Source: a bacterium (GTDB lineage Bacteria > Krumholzibacteriota > Krumholzibacteriia > LZORAL124-64-63). From it: DNA of 64,000 bases. The stretch spans positions 3,844,001 to 3,908,000 of the forward strand of contig JADJQR010000001.1 of NCBI GenBank assembly GCA_016712675.1, written 5' to 3'. The position numbers and the translations under genes were made by a program. A model generated the notes under the pieces. That model had not been told where the DNA came from and did not search any database. It saw only the letters and a list, made by a program, of their open reading frames with translations. How positions within the stretch are numbered: the stretch's first letter is position 1; the number at the start of each line of letters is the position of its first letter. Positions 40,508-50,067 of this stretch are shown in pieces.

Positions 40508-41230
40508 TTGCCCAACGAACCCATCTGCCTGTCATCGCCCCGTATCCTGCGCGCATTGAGTGTCACCGCGGTCAACCTGCTGATCGTCAACCTGGCAATG
40601 CAGTACGCGGTCCACGCGGCCGGGCTGGACCTGCACGGCGTGCTGCACCAGGTCGACGTGGGGCGCGAACGGAACCTGCCGACCGCGTTCACCATCGTGC
40701 TGCTGCTGTCCTGCTGCGCCCTGCTGGCCGCGATCGCGGCCAGGACCCGCCAGGCGGGGGATCGGGATTCGTCCCGCTGGGCGATCCTGGCCCTGGGCAT
40801 GGCCGCCATGGCCTACGACGAGGGGTTCTCGGTGCACGAGCGGCTCATCGAGCCCGTCCGGGCGCTGCTGGGAAGGGACAACCCCACCGACCTGGGCGTG
40901 CTGTACTACGCCTGGATCATCCCGGGCACGGCGCTGGTCATCGGCGTCGGGCTCTTCTTCCTGGGGTTCCTGCGCCGCCTGCCGGCCTGGACCCGGCGGC
41001 GCTTCGTCCTGGCCGGCGCGCTCTACCTGGTGGGCGTCCTGGTCCTGGAAGCGATCGGGGGCTGGTACGACGCGCGGCGCGGCTACGAGAACATGGCCTA
41101 CGCGGCCATCTGCAGCGCCGAGGAGGGGGCGGAGATGGCGGGCATGATCGTCTTTCTGGGGGCGCTGCTGCGCACGGTCAGCGAGCGCTTCGGGGAGCTG
41201 CGGATCCGCTTCGATGCCGACGTGGGCTGA
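40508..41230 (+). CDS. Polytopic membrane protein of unknown function
   Basis: About 240 residues with six predicted membrane helices (about 20-40, 60-80, 92-106, 132-155, 165-185 and 205-228). A conserved-looking polar stretch YDEGFSVHERLIEP sits before helix four, and YDARRGYENMAY before the last helix; acidic and His residues there could bind a ligand. Start codon is TTG 40508 with GGGAG at the right distance. A strong promoter and leader hairpin lie upstream, so it is probably a single-gene unit. I recognise no family. Confidence 0.7.
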   Translation: MPNEPICLSSPRILRALSVTAVNLLIVNLAMQYAVHAAGLDLHGVLHQVDVGRERNLPTAFTIVLLLSCCALLAAIAARTRQAGDRDSSRWAILALGMAAMAYDEGFSVHERLIEPVRALLGRDNPTDLGVLYYAWIIPGTALVIGVGLFFLGFLRRLPAWTRRRFVLAGALYLVGVLVLEAIGGWYDARRGYENMAYAAICSAEEGAEMAGMIVFLGALLRTVSERFGELRIRFDADVG

Positions 41231-41313
41231 CGCGTAAGGGAAGGCACTGGCCGGCAGGGCCGCTGGCGCCGGCGCAGGTCCGGCGGCGCAGCCGAGCGGT
41301 GGTCCGGCCCCGG

Positions 41314-43173
41314 CTAGATGACGCCGACCGCCACCGAGCTACCGGGTGCACCAACGCCGGCCGCGCCGGCGCTCTCGCCCCCCGACAACGCCTGGAAGTG
41401 CCGCTCCGGATCGAACCCGCCGGCCAGCAGCGCGCCCAGCTCGACCTGCGCGTTCATCGGCGTCATGGCGGGGATCCCCCACTTCGCCTTGAACACGGCC
41501 CACTGCCGCTTGATCTGCTCCGCGTAGTCGATGCCGGCGGCGGCGAAGCTGCGGCTGCCGAAGTGGTGGATGAAGACGCCGCGCGCGACCAGGCACTCGT
41601 AGCCGGCCAGGTGGGTGCGCAGGCAGTAGTCGTTGTCCTCGTAGTTGCCCAGCCCGAAGATCTCGTCCAGGCCACCGACGCGCGCCAGCAGCTCGCGCTT
41701 GATCAGCAGGCACATGCCGGTCAGGCGCATGGTGCGCTCGACCTCGCCTTCGTGGCGGGCGGACTCGGCCGCCGCGAACTCGACCAGGCCCGACAGGCTC
41801 TCCTGGTCGTAGCCAACGCTCTCGAGCCGCTGCAGGCCGGAGATGTTGTTCGTGACCGGACCCACCAGGCCGGCGCGGGGCCGACCCTCGGCGACGGCGA
41901 CCAGCTTCTCCAGCCAGCCGTGCGTCACCACTGTGTCGCTGTTGAGCAGCACCAGGTGGCGCCCCTGCGCGGCCGCCAGGCCCTGGTTGCAGGCGCGGGC
42001 GAAGCCCCGGTTGGTGTCGTTGCGGATCACGCGCACGCGCTTGTGGTCGCGGGCCAGGCCCTCCAGGTACTCCGGCGTGCCGTCGCTGCTGCCGTTGTCG
42101 ACGAAGACCAGTTCGTGCCGCGTGTCGGTGTGCGTCAGCAGCGACTCGACGCACAGGCGCGTGTAGTCCAGCGCGTTGAAGGTCGGCACGATCACCGAGG
42201 CCACCGGCGCCAGCATCGCGCCCGCGGGCGCGCCCGCGTTGCGGCCGTGGTGGTAGTGCCCGAACGGGAAGGCGATGGTGGGCTCGACCCAGGGGCGGAT
42301 GCCGCCGTTCTCCTGCGCGATGGCCCCGCCGGCCGCCGGCGCCACGAAGTCCGGCCGCGCGCGCTCCAGCCAAGCCGCCGTGACCAGCACCTGGTCGTCG
42401 GCGGCGGTCAGCTCGTCGCGGTGCGGGTCGGCGTCGGGATCGTTCTCGGCCACGCGCAGGCGGGTCATCACGCTTTCGGGGCGGTACACGCACAGCCAGC
42501 CGCGCGCGCCCAGGCGCAGGCTGAGGTCCACGCCCGCAGGCTCGCCGTCGGCCATCGGCTTGCTGCGGCCGAACTCGCGGCCGATGCACTCGTCGAAGCC
42601 GCCGGCGGCGAAGAACGCCGAGGCCCGTACGCAGAGCGCCTCGCCGGCCAGGCACTGCACCGCCAGGGGGCGCATCGAGGCCGGGAAGTCCGCGGGGCGC
42701 CCCGCGTGCAGGCTGCGGCCCGTCAGCCGAAAGCGCCGCGGCTGCCGCTCCCAGCGCAGCAACGCCAGGCCGGCATGGTCGATGCGCCCGTCCTGCAGGA
42801 TCAACTTGCCGGCGACGGCGCCGACCAGCGGGTCGCGCTCGAGGGTGTCGACCAGCGACTCGGCCCACAGCGGTCCCACCACCAGGCCGGGGTCCAGGAA
42901 CATGATGGCCCGGCCGCGTGAGGCGCGCGCCCCGCGGTTGCGGGCGGCGGCCCGGCCCTCGCGCGTCTCGTCGGTGACCAGGCGCAGCTCGGCCCTTTCG
43001 GCCAGCCCGGACAGAAACTGGGCGCTGCCGTCGCTGGAGCCCTGATCCACGACGATGACCTCGTGCGCGACGGCCGGCGCCTGTTCGCGCAGCGTTGCGA
43101 GCGTGAACTTCAAGGCGTTCAGCTGGTTGCGGCAGACGATGACCACGGACAGCAGCGGCCCGGGTACGCTCAT
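41314..43173 (-). CDS. Two-domain family 2 glycosyltransferase
   Basis: A 619-residue cytosolic protein with two GT-A glycosyltransferase domains in tandem. Domain 1 (about 1-260): LSVVIVCRNQ, VVDQGSSDGS and MFLDPGLVVG. Domain 2 (about 325-590): ASVIVPTFNALDY, FVDNGSSDGT, LLNSDTVV and a later GNYEDNDYCLR acid-rich motif. In domain 2 the acidic metal/nucleotide-sugar motif LNSD and the ED base are complete; domain 1 has a less usual LDPG. Such proteins build O-antigen, rhamnan or protein glycans. It is divergent from a polytopic glycosyltransferase gene at 43351, so the pair may act on the same surface polymer. Confidence 0.9.
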   Translation of the reverse strand: MSVPGPLLSVVIVCRNQLNALKFTLATLREQAPAVAHEVIVVDQGSSDGSAQFLSGLAERAELRLVTDETREGRAAARNRGARASRGRAIMFLDPGLVVGPLWAESLVDTLERDPLVGAVAGKLILQDGRIDHAGLALLRWERQPRRFRLTGRSLHAGRPADFPASMRPLAVQCLAGEALCVRASAFFAAGGFDECIGREFGRSKPMADGEPAGVDLSLRLGARGWLCVYRPESVMTRLRVAENDPDADPHRDELTAADDQVLVTAAWLERARPDFVAPAAGGAIAQENGGIRPWVEPTIAFPFGHYHHGRNAGAPAGAMLAPVASVIVPTFNALDYTRLCVESLLTHTDTRHELVFVDNGSSDGTPEYLEGLARDHKRVRVIRNDTNRGFARACNQGLAAAQGRHLVLLNSDTVVTHGWLEKLVAVAEGRPRAGLVGPVTNNISGLQRLESVGYDQESLSGLVEFAAAESARHEGEVERTMRLTGMCLLIKRELLARVGGLDEIFGLGNYEDNDYCLRTHLAGYECLVARGVFIHHFGSRSFAAAGIDYAEQIKRQWAVFKAKWGIPAMTPMNAQVELGALLAGGFDPERHFQALSGGESAGAAGVGAPGSSVAVGVI

Positions 43174-43350
43174 GGCGGCACTCCTGATCGGCGACGGCGA
43201 AGGGCTGGCTCGGTTCTCGGCCCATCGATGCAAGCGGCGGACCGGACGCCGACGGCTTGCCCGCTTCCGGTGACGATGCTACGGTTCGACCGTCGCCAGG
43301 CGGCGCGCCCGACCACCACCCCATCCAGCCGATCGGATCCCCGTCGCACC

Positions 43351-44814
43351 ATGAAGCCAAGTCGGACCGATCACGGGGTGGCAGCAGGCGGCAGTGCCGG
43401 TGCGGTGCGTAACGGCGCCGTCGTGGCCCTGCTGCTGGCTGCGCTGGCGGTGCGCTGGTGGGCTGCCGCCGGCAACGAGTTCCCCACGGTCGACGGCACG
43501 CAGTACCTGGACCAGGCCTGGCAGATCAGTTTCACGGGCCAGGTGCCCTACAGCTGCTTCCCGCCCGGCTGGCCTGCGCTGGTGGCCATCCCCCTGCGCT
43601 TCCTGGGCGCTGACGACCCGCACGCGATGCTCGCCGCCGCGCACCTGGCGAACGTCGCGCTGGGCGTGCTGCTGGTCTGGCTGTCCTGGCTGCTGCTGAA
43701 GCCGCGGCTCGGCTTCGGCCTGGCGCTGGCCGGCGCCGCGGTGGTGGCGTTCCTGCCGCAGCAGATCATCCTGGCCAAGAGCGACCTGTCGGACCTGGCC
43801 TACGCGTGCGGGCTGCTGGGCGGCTGGCTGCTGCTCGAGCGGAGGCGCGACCTGCCGGCCGGCCTGGTGCTCGGCTACACGTACCTGGTGCGGCCGGAAT
43901 CGGCGCTGGCCAGCCTGGGCCTGCTGGCCTGGCGCTGGCGCTCGGGCCGGAAGCTGCCCTGGCGGCTGGCGCTGGGGCACGCCGTGTTCGTGCTGCCCTA
44001 CCTGGTGTTCCTGAAGGTGTCCGGCGGCGGCTGGGACGTCAGCAGCAAGACGGTGGCGCTGTCGCAGACACTGGACGCGTATCCCGGTGCGGCGTACCTG
44101 GGCGTGATCGCGCGGAACCTGGGCCTGCTGGCGCCGCTGCTGACCGGCCAGCTGGGACTGCCGCTGGCGCTGCTGGCGGCGTACGGCGCGGCGCGGCACC
44201 GCGGCGCCTGGGCCTGGCTGCTGGCGCCGCTGCTGTCGGTGCCGCTGGTGATCAACCCGATGGTCGTGCGGTTCTGGCTGCCGTATCTGCCGGTGCTGCT
44301 GCTGGGCGCGGGGCTGGGCGCGCGTTCGCTGGCTGCGCTGGCCATCGCGCGCGGCGGCAAGGCCAGCGGGCGCGGAGCGCGCGTGCCGGTGGCGCTGCTG
44401 GCCATCGCGGTCATCGCCGGCCTGGCGGTGGCGGCCATCGATGACGCGCCCTACATCGAACGCGACACCGAGGCGTACTACGGGCTGAAGGATGCGGGGC
44501 TCTGGCTGCGCGGCCCGGCCACGCGCCAGACGCTGGTGGCCGACTACAAGCCCTACGCCGCCTACTGGGCCGGCTGCCGCTTCCTGAAGTACCCGGAACT
44601 GGGCAGCGCGCTGGACTACGCGCTGTGGGCCGGCAACCACGACGTCGACTACCTGGTGGTCAACGTGCAGACGGTGCGGCAGTACCTGCCGGGCCTGGAC
44701 GGTCTGCTGGTCAGCCCGCTGGCGCCGGAACTGGCGGGCAGGCTGGAACTGGTGCAGACGTTCTTCTACGACCGCGTGGGCGACAACACGGTGGTCTACC
44801 GCGTCGTCCGCTGA
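43351..44814 (+). CDS. Polytopic glycosyltransferase (PMT_2/ArnT-like)
   Basis: A 487-residue membrane protein with about ten helices. After helix 1 a periplasmic loop carries FPTVDGTQYLDQAW, where D and the following acidic residue match the catalytic/metal site of lipid-phosphate sugar transferases, followed by CFPPGWPALVAIPL. RPESALASL and a C-terminal periplasmic domain (about 365-487) complete the pattern of GT-C enzymes. No TPR tail, unlike the protein at 29371. A moderate promoter (TTGCCC-17-TACGGT, 43257-43285) lies upstream. Likely transfers sugar from a lipid carrier to a surface acceptor. Confidence 0.82.
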   Translation: MKPSRTDHGVAAGGSAGAVRNGAVVALLLAALAVRWWAAAGNEFPTVDGTQYLDQAWQISFTGQVPYSCFPPGWPALVAIPLRFLGADDPHAMLAAAHLANVALGVLLVWLSWLLLKPRLGFGLALAGAAVVAFLPQQIILAKSDLSDLAYACGLLGGWLLLERRRDLPAGLVLGYTYLVRPESALASLGLLAWRWRSGRKLPWRLALGHAVFVLPYLVFLKVSGGGWDVSSKTVALSQTLDAYPGAAYLGVIARNLGLLAPLLTGQLGLPLALLAAYGAARHRGAWAWLLAPLLSVPLVINPMVVRFWLPYLPVLLLGAGLGARSLAALAIARGGKASGRGARVPVALLAIAVIAGLAVAAIDDAPYIERDTEAYYGLKDAGLWLRGPATRQTLVADYKPYAAYWAGCRFLKYPELGSALDYALWAGNHDVDYLVVNVQTVRQYLPGLDGLLVSPLAPELAGRLELVQTFFYDRVGDNTVVYRVVR

Positions 44815-44838
44815 GCGCCGCGGACATTCGCACGGGAC

Positions 44839-45477
44839 CTACGCCGCCCTGACGAACACGTCCGGACCGAGCGCCGGCTCGGCCGCGAACCCCACCTTCT
44901 TCAGGTACCAGCGGTGCTTCTCGCTGCCGCCGGTGGCGACGAAGCGGCGCGCCCCGGGGCACTCCACGACGGTGGACCACGCGCTGTAGAAGTAGTGCGC
45001 GCAGCGGAAGTCGCGGTAGGACGGGATGACGTAGTCCAGGAGCACGCGCAGGTCGCCGCCGGCAGCGGGCTCGCAGATGACCAGCCCGACCGGCTGCATG
45101 TCGCGCAGGATGAAGACGATGCGCGGATCGGCGGCCGCGGCGGCGTCGAAGCCGGGGCTGAACAGCGCGATGTCTCGGCGATGGAACTCGAGAAACCGCT
45201 GCAGGTAGCGGTTGTCCCGGCGACCGATGGCCAGCAGTTCGAAGGCCTCGCTGCGGCCGGGCTGCATCCTGGCCAGGAAGACGACGTTGACCACCGCGAT
45301 GAAGCCGTTGACCAGCAGCACCGGGATGGCCCCGACCAGCCAGCCGTAGACCGCGAACAGGCCCGCGCCGACCAGGTTCAGGGCGCGCAGGCGCGCCAGG
45401 GAGCTCATGGTCAGGGAGATGGCCACCAGCAGGGAGGCCGCATAGCCGAGGATCTCGATCCAGTTCATCGTCCACAT
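44839..45477 (-). CDS. YgjV-like membrane domain fused to a GNAT-like domain
   Basis: A 212-residue protein. Residues 5-75 hold three closely packed helices with GYAASLLVAISLTMSS and ALNLVGAGLFAVYGW, the pattern of the small YgjV inner-membrane family. The C-terminal 110 residues are soluble and read like an acetyltransferase fold: RDMQPVGLVI, LDYVIPSYRDF and a final KHRWYLKKVGF, the last resembling the Y-x-x-x-GF end of GNAT domains. Substrate unknown. It converges with the glycosyltransferase gene and ends 25 bases from it. An internal ATG at 45468 is an alternative start. Confidence 0.72.
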   Translation of the reverse strand: MWTMNWIEILGYAASLLVAISLTMSSLARLRALNLVGAGLFAVYGWLVGAIPVLLVNGFIAVVNVVFLARMQPGRSEAFELLAIGRRDNRYLQRFLEFHRRDIALFSPGFDAAAAADPRIVFILRDMQPVGLVICEPAAGGDLRVLLDYVIPSYRDFRCAHYFYSAWSTVVECPGARRFVATGGSEKHRWYLKKVGFAAEPALGPDVFVRAA

Positions 45478-45620
45478 TCCGGGTTCGGGTGGTTCCTGGC
45501 CGCCCCAGCCTAGGGGCCCGCGCCGGTTCCGGCAACCTGGCCGGGCCCTGACCGCCGCTCAGGTTGCGCGGGCCGCGGCCGATAACTTCCGGGGTATCGC
45601 CCGGATACGGATGGAGAATC

Positions 45621-46463
45621 ATGAAGGTCCTGGTACTGGACACCAGCGCGATGGCGCGGCGGCTCATCCGCGAGGAGCTCGACCTGGGGGGCTACGAGGT
45701 CCTGGAGGCGGAAAGCCGGGCGCGGGCCCTGTGGCTTCTGAAGGGAACGCCGGGCATCTCGCTGATCACCACCCCGGTGGTGCTCGAGGACGGCGACGGC
45801 TTCGCGTTCATCCGCGACCTGCAGTCGGCCGGGCTGCGGGCCGATCTGGAACGCGTCGGCAACCATGACCTGCCCGCCATGCTGGTCACCGGCAACGACA
45901 CCGACGCCGACCGCCTGCGCGGCTTCCAGGTCGGCGCCGCCGACTTCATCCAGAAGCCCTGGGGGCGCGGCCGGCTGCTGGCACGCGTCGACGCGATCCT
46001 GGGCCGCGGCGAGGAGCTGTCCGGCATGCGGGTCCTGGTCGCCGACGACAGCCCGTTCGCGCGCAAGTTCGTGCGCACGTGCCTGACGCGGCTGGGCGTC
46101 GACGTGCACGAGGCCGATGACGGCGATACGGCGCTGGCCTTCCTGCGCGAGCAGCGCGTGGACATGCTGGTGACCGACCTGAACATGGTCCGCATGCACG
46201 GCGACGCGCTGTGCCTGAAGGTACGCGGGGAACTGGGCCTGGCCGAGCTGCCCATCATCTTCCTGACCGCCAACGAGGACAAGACGACGATGCTGGCGCT
46301 GTTCAAGCTGGGCGCCACCGACTACCTGCGGAAGCCGTTCCTGCAGGAGGAGCTGACGGCCCGGCTCCGGGTGCACCTCGAGCGCGAGCGGCTGATCGCC
46401 ACGCTGCGGCAGATGGCGGAAGCCAAGCCGACGGCCGGCGAACCGCACGCGGCGGTGCGCTGA
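45621..46463 (+). CDS. Response regulator with two receiver domains
   Basis: A 280-residue protein of two CheY-like domains and no output domain. Domain 2 (about 135-255) is canonical: VADDSP acidic pair, phosphoacceptor Asp in VTDLNM, FLTAN Thr and the YLRKPF Lys. Domain 1 (1-125) keeps VLDTS, GN-DTDADRLRG and FIQKPW, but its acceptor site reads TTPVV instead of Asp, so it cannot be phosphorylated in the usual way. A short charged helix ends the protein. Sensor kinase not in the window. RBS ATGGAGAATC lies just before the ATG. Confidence 0.88.
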   Translation: MKVLVLDTSAMARRLIREELDLGGYEVLEAESRARALWLLKGTPGISLITTPVVLEDGDGFAFIRDLQSAGLRADLERVGNHDLPAMLVTGNDTDADRLRGFQVGAADFIQKPWGRGRLLARVDAILGRGEELSGMRVLVADDSPFARKFVRTCLTRLGVDVHEADDGDTALAFLREQRVDMLVTDLNMVRMHGDALCLKVRGELGLAELPIIFLTANEDKTTMLALFKLGATDYLRKPFLQEELTARLRVHLERERLIATLRQMAEAKPTAGEPHAAVR

Positions 46464-46506
46464 CCGTCGGTCCCGATCGTGGCGCGCCGGCAACCCGGGT
46501 CGCGCG

Positions 46507-49500
46507 CTACTTCACCAGGGTCAGGCGACGCGAGATCACGCCGGCTTCCGTCCACAGCCGGCAGGCGTAGCTGCCCGAAGCCACGGCGCGGCCGCGGTCG
46601 TCGCGACCGTCCCACACGGCGGCGTGGCGGCCCGCGGGCAGGTCGCCCACCGCCAACGTCACCACGCGGCGCCCGTCCAGCGAGTAGATCGCCAGCTCGG
46701 CGCGGCCGGCAACGGCCAGCTCGAACGACACCGTCGTCGACGGGTTGAACGGGTTGGGATAAGGCGCGCCCAGCGCGGTCACCGCCGGCAGCGCGGGCAG
46801 CGCGCCCGGCCCCTCCACGGCGCTGGCGACGCCCTGCTGGATCGTCAGGACCTGGTCGACCGCGACATTGACCCGCACGCTGAGCGTCCCGTCCGGCCAG
46901 CGCACGATCACGCTGTCGGCCACGTCGGCCGCCCCCAGCCCGAAGGCCACGCGGCGCGCGTGCTGCCCCAGGCCCTCGCCGCCGCCGGACACGTGCCTGA
47001 CCTGCGCGATGCCGCCGCCGACCAGCCGCACGCGGGCGCCGATGGCCTCCCGCTGCGTGCCTGTGCCCGCCAGGTCCAGGTGCAGCCAGTGGCCGCGCCC
47101 GGCGATCGCGTTGCGAAGCAGCACGTTCGGCAGCCCGTCGCGCGAGAGGTAGAGGTCCAGCCCGCCGTCGCCGTCGACATCGCCGCAGGCCACGGCCGTC
47201 GTGGCGCCCAACGCCGCCGGCACCAGCTGCGAGACCGCGAACTGGCCGGTGCCGTCGCCGAACAGCAGCACGTCGGGTTCGTTCGCGCGGGCGACATAGA
47301 TGTCCAGCGCACCGTCGTTGTCGAAATCGGCCAGCGCCAGGGCGCGGCCGGGGCCGGCATCGCCCAACCCCGGACCGGTGACCGTCTCGAAGTACGTGCC
47401 CTGGTTGCGGTAGAAGACATCGACCTGGCCGTCGTTCACGAGGTAGAGATCGAGGTCGCCGTCGTTGTCCAGGTCGCCCCAGGCGGCCGCCTGGCCCGCG
47501 CTCGCATTGCCCATCTGGCCGGTCGCCATGAAGCCCGCCACGCCGACGTTCTGCACCAGTTGGTTCGCCTGCCAGGCCAGGACACGGTAGATGTCCGCGT
47601 CGCCATCGCCGTCGTAGTCGGCCCAGGGCGCGGCCGTGCCGTTGCCGGTCGCCTGCAGCGCCGCGATGCCCTGCCCCAGCAGGAAGAACTGCCCGCCGCC
47701 GATGTCGCCGAACGAGCGGAAGACCTGGCTGGCGGAGCCGTGGTTGACCAGATGCAGGTCGAGCAGGCCGTCGTTGTCGTAGTCGACCCACGAGGCGGCG
47801 CGGCCGGCGCCCGCATCCTCCACGCCGAACTGCGCGATGTCGGTCCAGGTGCCGCCGCCGGCCACCAGCAGCCGGTTGGCCTGGCCGTCGCGCGTCAAGT
47901 ACACGTCCTGGTCGCCGTCACCGTCGAAATCGGCCCAGGCGGCCGCCATTGTCAGGCCCGCTTCGGCCAACGGCCCGGTCGCGATGTCGGTGAACGCCAG
48001 GTTGCCGTCGTTGCGCAGCAGGCGGCTGGCCGTGCCACGGTTGCAGACGAAGAGGTCCAGGTCGCCGTCGCCATCGTGGTCCAGCAGGCTGACCCCGCGG
48101 CCAGCCCCCGCATCGCCGAGAGCGCCGGCCGACGTCGCGACGAACGGCGGGTCCAGGTACGTGCCGCCCAGAGGTAGCGGCGGCCCGTTGGTGGTCACGG
48201 TGCCGCTGACCACCGGCACGTCCGGCAGGGACCAGCCCGGCACGGGCTCCCAGGTCAGCGTGTAGGTGCCGGCGTCCCAGACCAGGACCACCGCGTCGCC
48301 GCTGCCGGTCTCGACGAATCCGTTCGGTCCTTCGAGGCTCCACGGCGCGAGCAGACCCGCGGGCTGGACGGTGATCGTCACCGCCAGCGAGCCGACCGAA
48401 GGCCGGTAGTTGAAGGTCATCGTCGGCGCGTTGGCGCTGATGCCGTCGATGAAGAGAGGCGCCGCGGCGCCGTTCCACCACGTGGCAGCCGGGCTGGTGA
48501 TCGGCGTGAACAGCACGTGGTCCGGCGCCGCCCACAGGTCGGTGGCGTCACCCTGGCCGATGCCGTTCTCGAGGTCCCAACGGCCGTCCGCCTGCACCAG
48601 CGTGGTGAAGTAGTGCTGCGACGGCGTCATCTGCTGGTTGTTGTTGCTGCCGTTGGTGTCGACGTGCCAGATCGCCAGGCCGGCGTCCGGCAACGAGGCG
48701 TCGCGGCCGGTGCGCTGCCGGTTCTCGATCAGGTAGTACTCGTTGGCGAACGACGGCCGGTTGATCTTGTAGAACTGGTTGATGCCTGCGGTGGCAGGTA
48801 GGTCAGCGACGGCGGTGGTCAGGGTCGTCAGCGAAGTCGACCAGCCCGACATCATGCGGAACGGCGCGCTGGGCTCCACGGGATTGTTGCCCGGGCCGCC
48901 GTTGCACATGAGGCAGAAGCGGCCGACACCGGACGAATCGCCGTCGTAGTCGTAGAGATCTGGCCATCCGCACAGCATGTGCCCGTTCTCGTGGCAGAAG
49001 GTGCCCAGCGACGGGCCGCCGCCGATGTTGGTGATCTGGTAGGCGCTGGTCGACACGCCGTCGGCCGAATAGGAGATGCTGCTGGCGTGCGGCCACAGGC
49101 CCTCGGCCCAGCCCTGAGTCGGCTCGCCGGCGTAGAACACGTTGAGCGCGTCGACGCGCCCGTTGCCGTCGGCGTCGTACTGGCTGTAGTCGAAGCCGCT
49201 GTTGTTCAGCCAGATCAGGGCTTCCCGGATCAGCTCGCGGGCACGCTGGCCGTAGGTCACGGAGCTGGTGTCGTAGTAGGTCTTCGGCTGCGCCGCCCGG
49301 TAGTACACGGTGGGCACGAAGTTCGTGTAGGTCAGGAGGCCATCCGAGACATCGTAGTAGTAGTCGCGGACCGAGCCGTTGTTGCCGTACCCCGTGTAGC
49401 CCGGCTGGTTGAGGTAGGCCTCGAAGTTGGCGGCCGGGATGCCGCCGACCTGGTCGCTGAAATCGATCAGCAGCGTGATGCCCTTGACGTTGCCGGTCAC

Positions 49501-49938
49501 GACCGCGGCCGTGGCCTTGCTCGCGTCGCGGAACGACGGCGACCCCTCGGCGTCCAGCACCTGGCGCACGGTGGCCGCCTGCCGGCGCCGCTCCTCGAGC
49601 GGGATCCGCAGGCGAGGCGCCAAGCCCAGCGTCGACAACGCAGGGTCGCCGACGCGGACGCCCGTGCTCACCAGCGACGCGCCGTCGGCCGACAGTTGCG
49701 CGTAGCAGATGACGCCGGTGGCCTTGTCGCGAACAAGCGTGTAGCCGTCCAGCGTCTCGATGTGCTGGTAGAACTCGTCGCCCCAGACCAGGACCGGAAC
49801 ACTGGCGCCATCGGGCTGGCGCAGGTCAAAGCGGTCGCCCCAGTGCGGCGCGGCAAGCGCCGACGTCATCGTCAGCGACAGGACCGCCAGCGTGAAGAGG
49901 ATCGCGAACCTGAACGAAGGCGCGGCGTGATGGCGCAT
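46507..49938 (-). CDS. Secreted M6-family metalloprotease with FG-GAP repeats and C-terminal sorting domain
   Basis: An 1143-residue exported protein. Signal peptide ends near ALAAPHWGD. The M6 (immune-inhibitor-A-like) domain spans about 90-500, with the zinc motif HENGH followed by WPDLYDYD near 345. Residues about 620-950 contain seven calcium-type FG-GAP/VCBS repeats, each with D-x-D-x-D-G-x-x-D (for instance DHDGDGDLD, DYDNDGLLD, DVDGDGGLD), then an ASPIC/UnbV-like segment. The last 90 residues, from YPNPFNPSTTVSF, are the FlgD-like/T9SS-type C-terminal domain of FCB bacteria. It is probably secreted, cell-attached and degrades proteins. AGGAAAG precedes ATG 49938. Confidence 0.92.
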   Translation of the reverse strand: MRHHAAPSFRFAILFTLAVLSLTMTSALAAPHWGDRFDLRQPDGASVPVLVWGDEFYQHIETLDGYTLVRDKATGVICYAQLSADGASLVSTGVRVGDPALSTLGLAPRLRIPLEERRRQAATVRQVLDAEGSPSFRDASKATAAVVTGNVKGITLLIDFSDQVGGIPAANFEAYLNQPGYTGYGNNGSVRDYYYDVSDGLLTYTNFVPTVYYRAAQPKTYYDTSSVTYGQRARELIREALIWLNNSGFDYSQYDADGNGRVDALNVFYAGEPTQGWAEGLWPHASSISYSADGVSTSAYQITNIGGGPSLGTFCHENGHMLCGWPDLYDYDGDSSGVGRFCLMCNGGPGNNPVEPSAPFRMMSGWSTSLTTLTTAVADLPATAGINQFYKINRPSFANEYYLIENRQRTGRDASLPDAGLAIWHVDTNGSNNNQQMTPSQHYFTTLVQADGRWDLENGIGQGDATDLWAAPDHVLFTPITSPAATWWNGAAAPLFIDGISANAPTMTFNYRPSVGSLAVTITVQPAGLLAPWSLEGPNGFVETGSGDAVVLVWDAGTYTLTWEPVPGWSLPDVPVVSGTVTTNGPPLPLGGTYLDPPFVATSAGALGDAGAGRGVSLLDHDGDGDLDLFVCNRGTASRLLRNDGNLAFTDIATGPLAEAGLTMAAAWADFDGDGDQDVYLTRDGQANRLLVAGGGTWTDIAQFGVEDAGAGRAASWVDYDNDGLLDLHLVNHGSASQVFRSFGDIGGGQFFLLGQGIAALQATGNGTAAPWADYDGDGDADIYRVLAWQANQLVQNVGVAGFMATGQMGNASAGQAAAWGDLDNDGDLDLYLVNDGQVDVFYRNQGTYFETVTGPGLGDAGPGRALALADFDNDGALDIYVARANEPDVLLFGDGTGQFAVSQLVPAALGATTAVACGDVDGDGGLDLYLSRDGLPNVLLRNAIAGRGHWLHLDLAGTGTQREAIGARVRLVGGGIAQVRHVSGGGEGLGQHARRVAFGLGAADVADSVIVRWPDGTLSVRVNVAVDQVLTIQQGVASAVEGPGALPALPAVTALGAPYPNPFNPSTTVSFELAVAGRAELAIYSLDGRRVVTLAVGDLPAGRHAAVWDGRDDRGRAVASGSYACRLWTEAGVISRRLTLVK

Positions 49939-50050
49939 GTCTCGGCTTTCCTGGGCTGACGTGGCGTTGCGGCGGCGCAGCAGGCGTCGCGGCCAGGGGG
50001 CTGCCTGATGTGGGCTGTCGGCCGCCTCCTCCCCTCCCCATATAAATAAT

Positions 50051-50067
50051 ACCATTCGACAAATGGT
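50051..50067 (-). repeat. Short inverted repeat upstream of the protease gene
   Basis: ACCATT and AATGGT (50051-50056 and 50062-50067) separated by 5 bases in a rare AT-rich patch, just upstream of AT-rich -10-like sequence (TATTAT/TTATAT) for the protease gene. It could be an operator. Confidence 0.35.
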
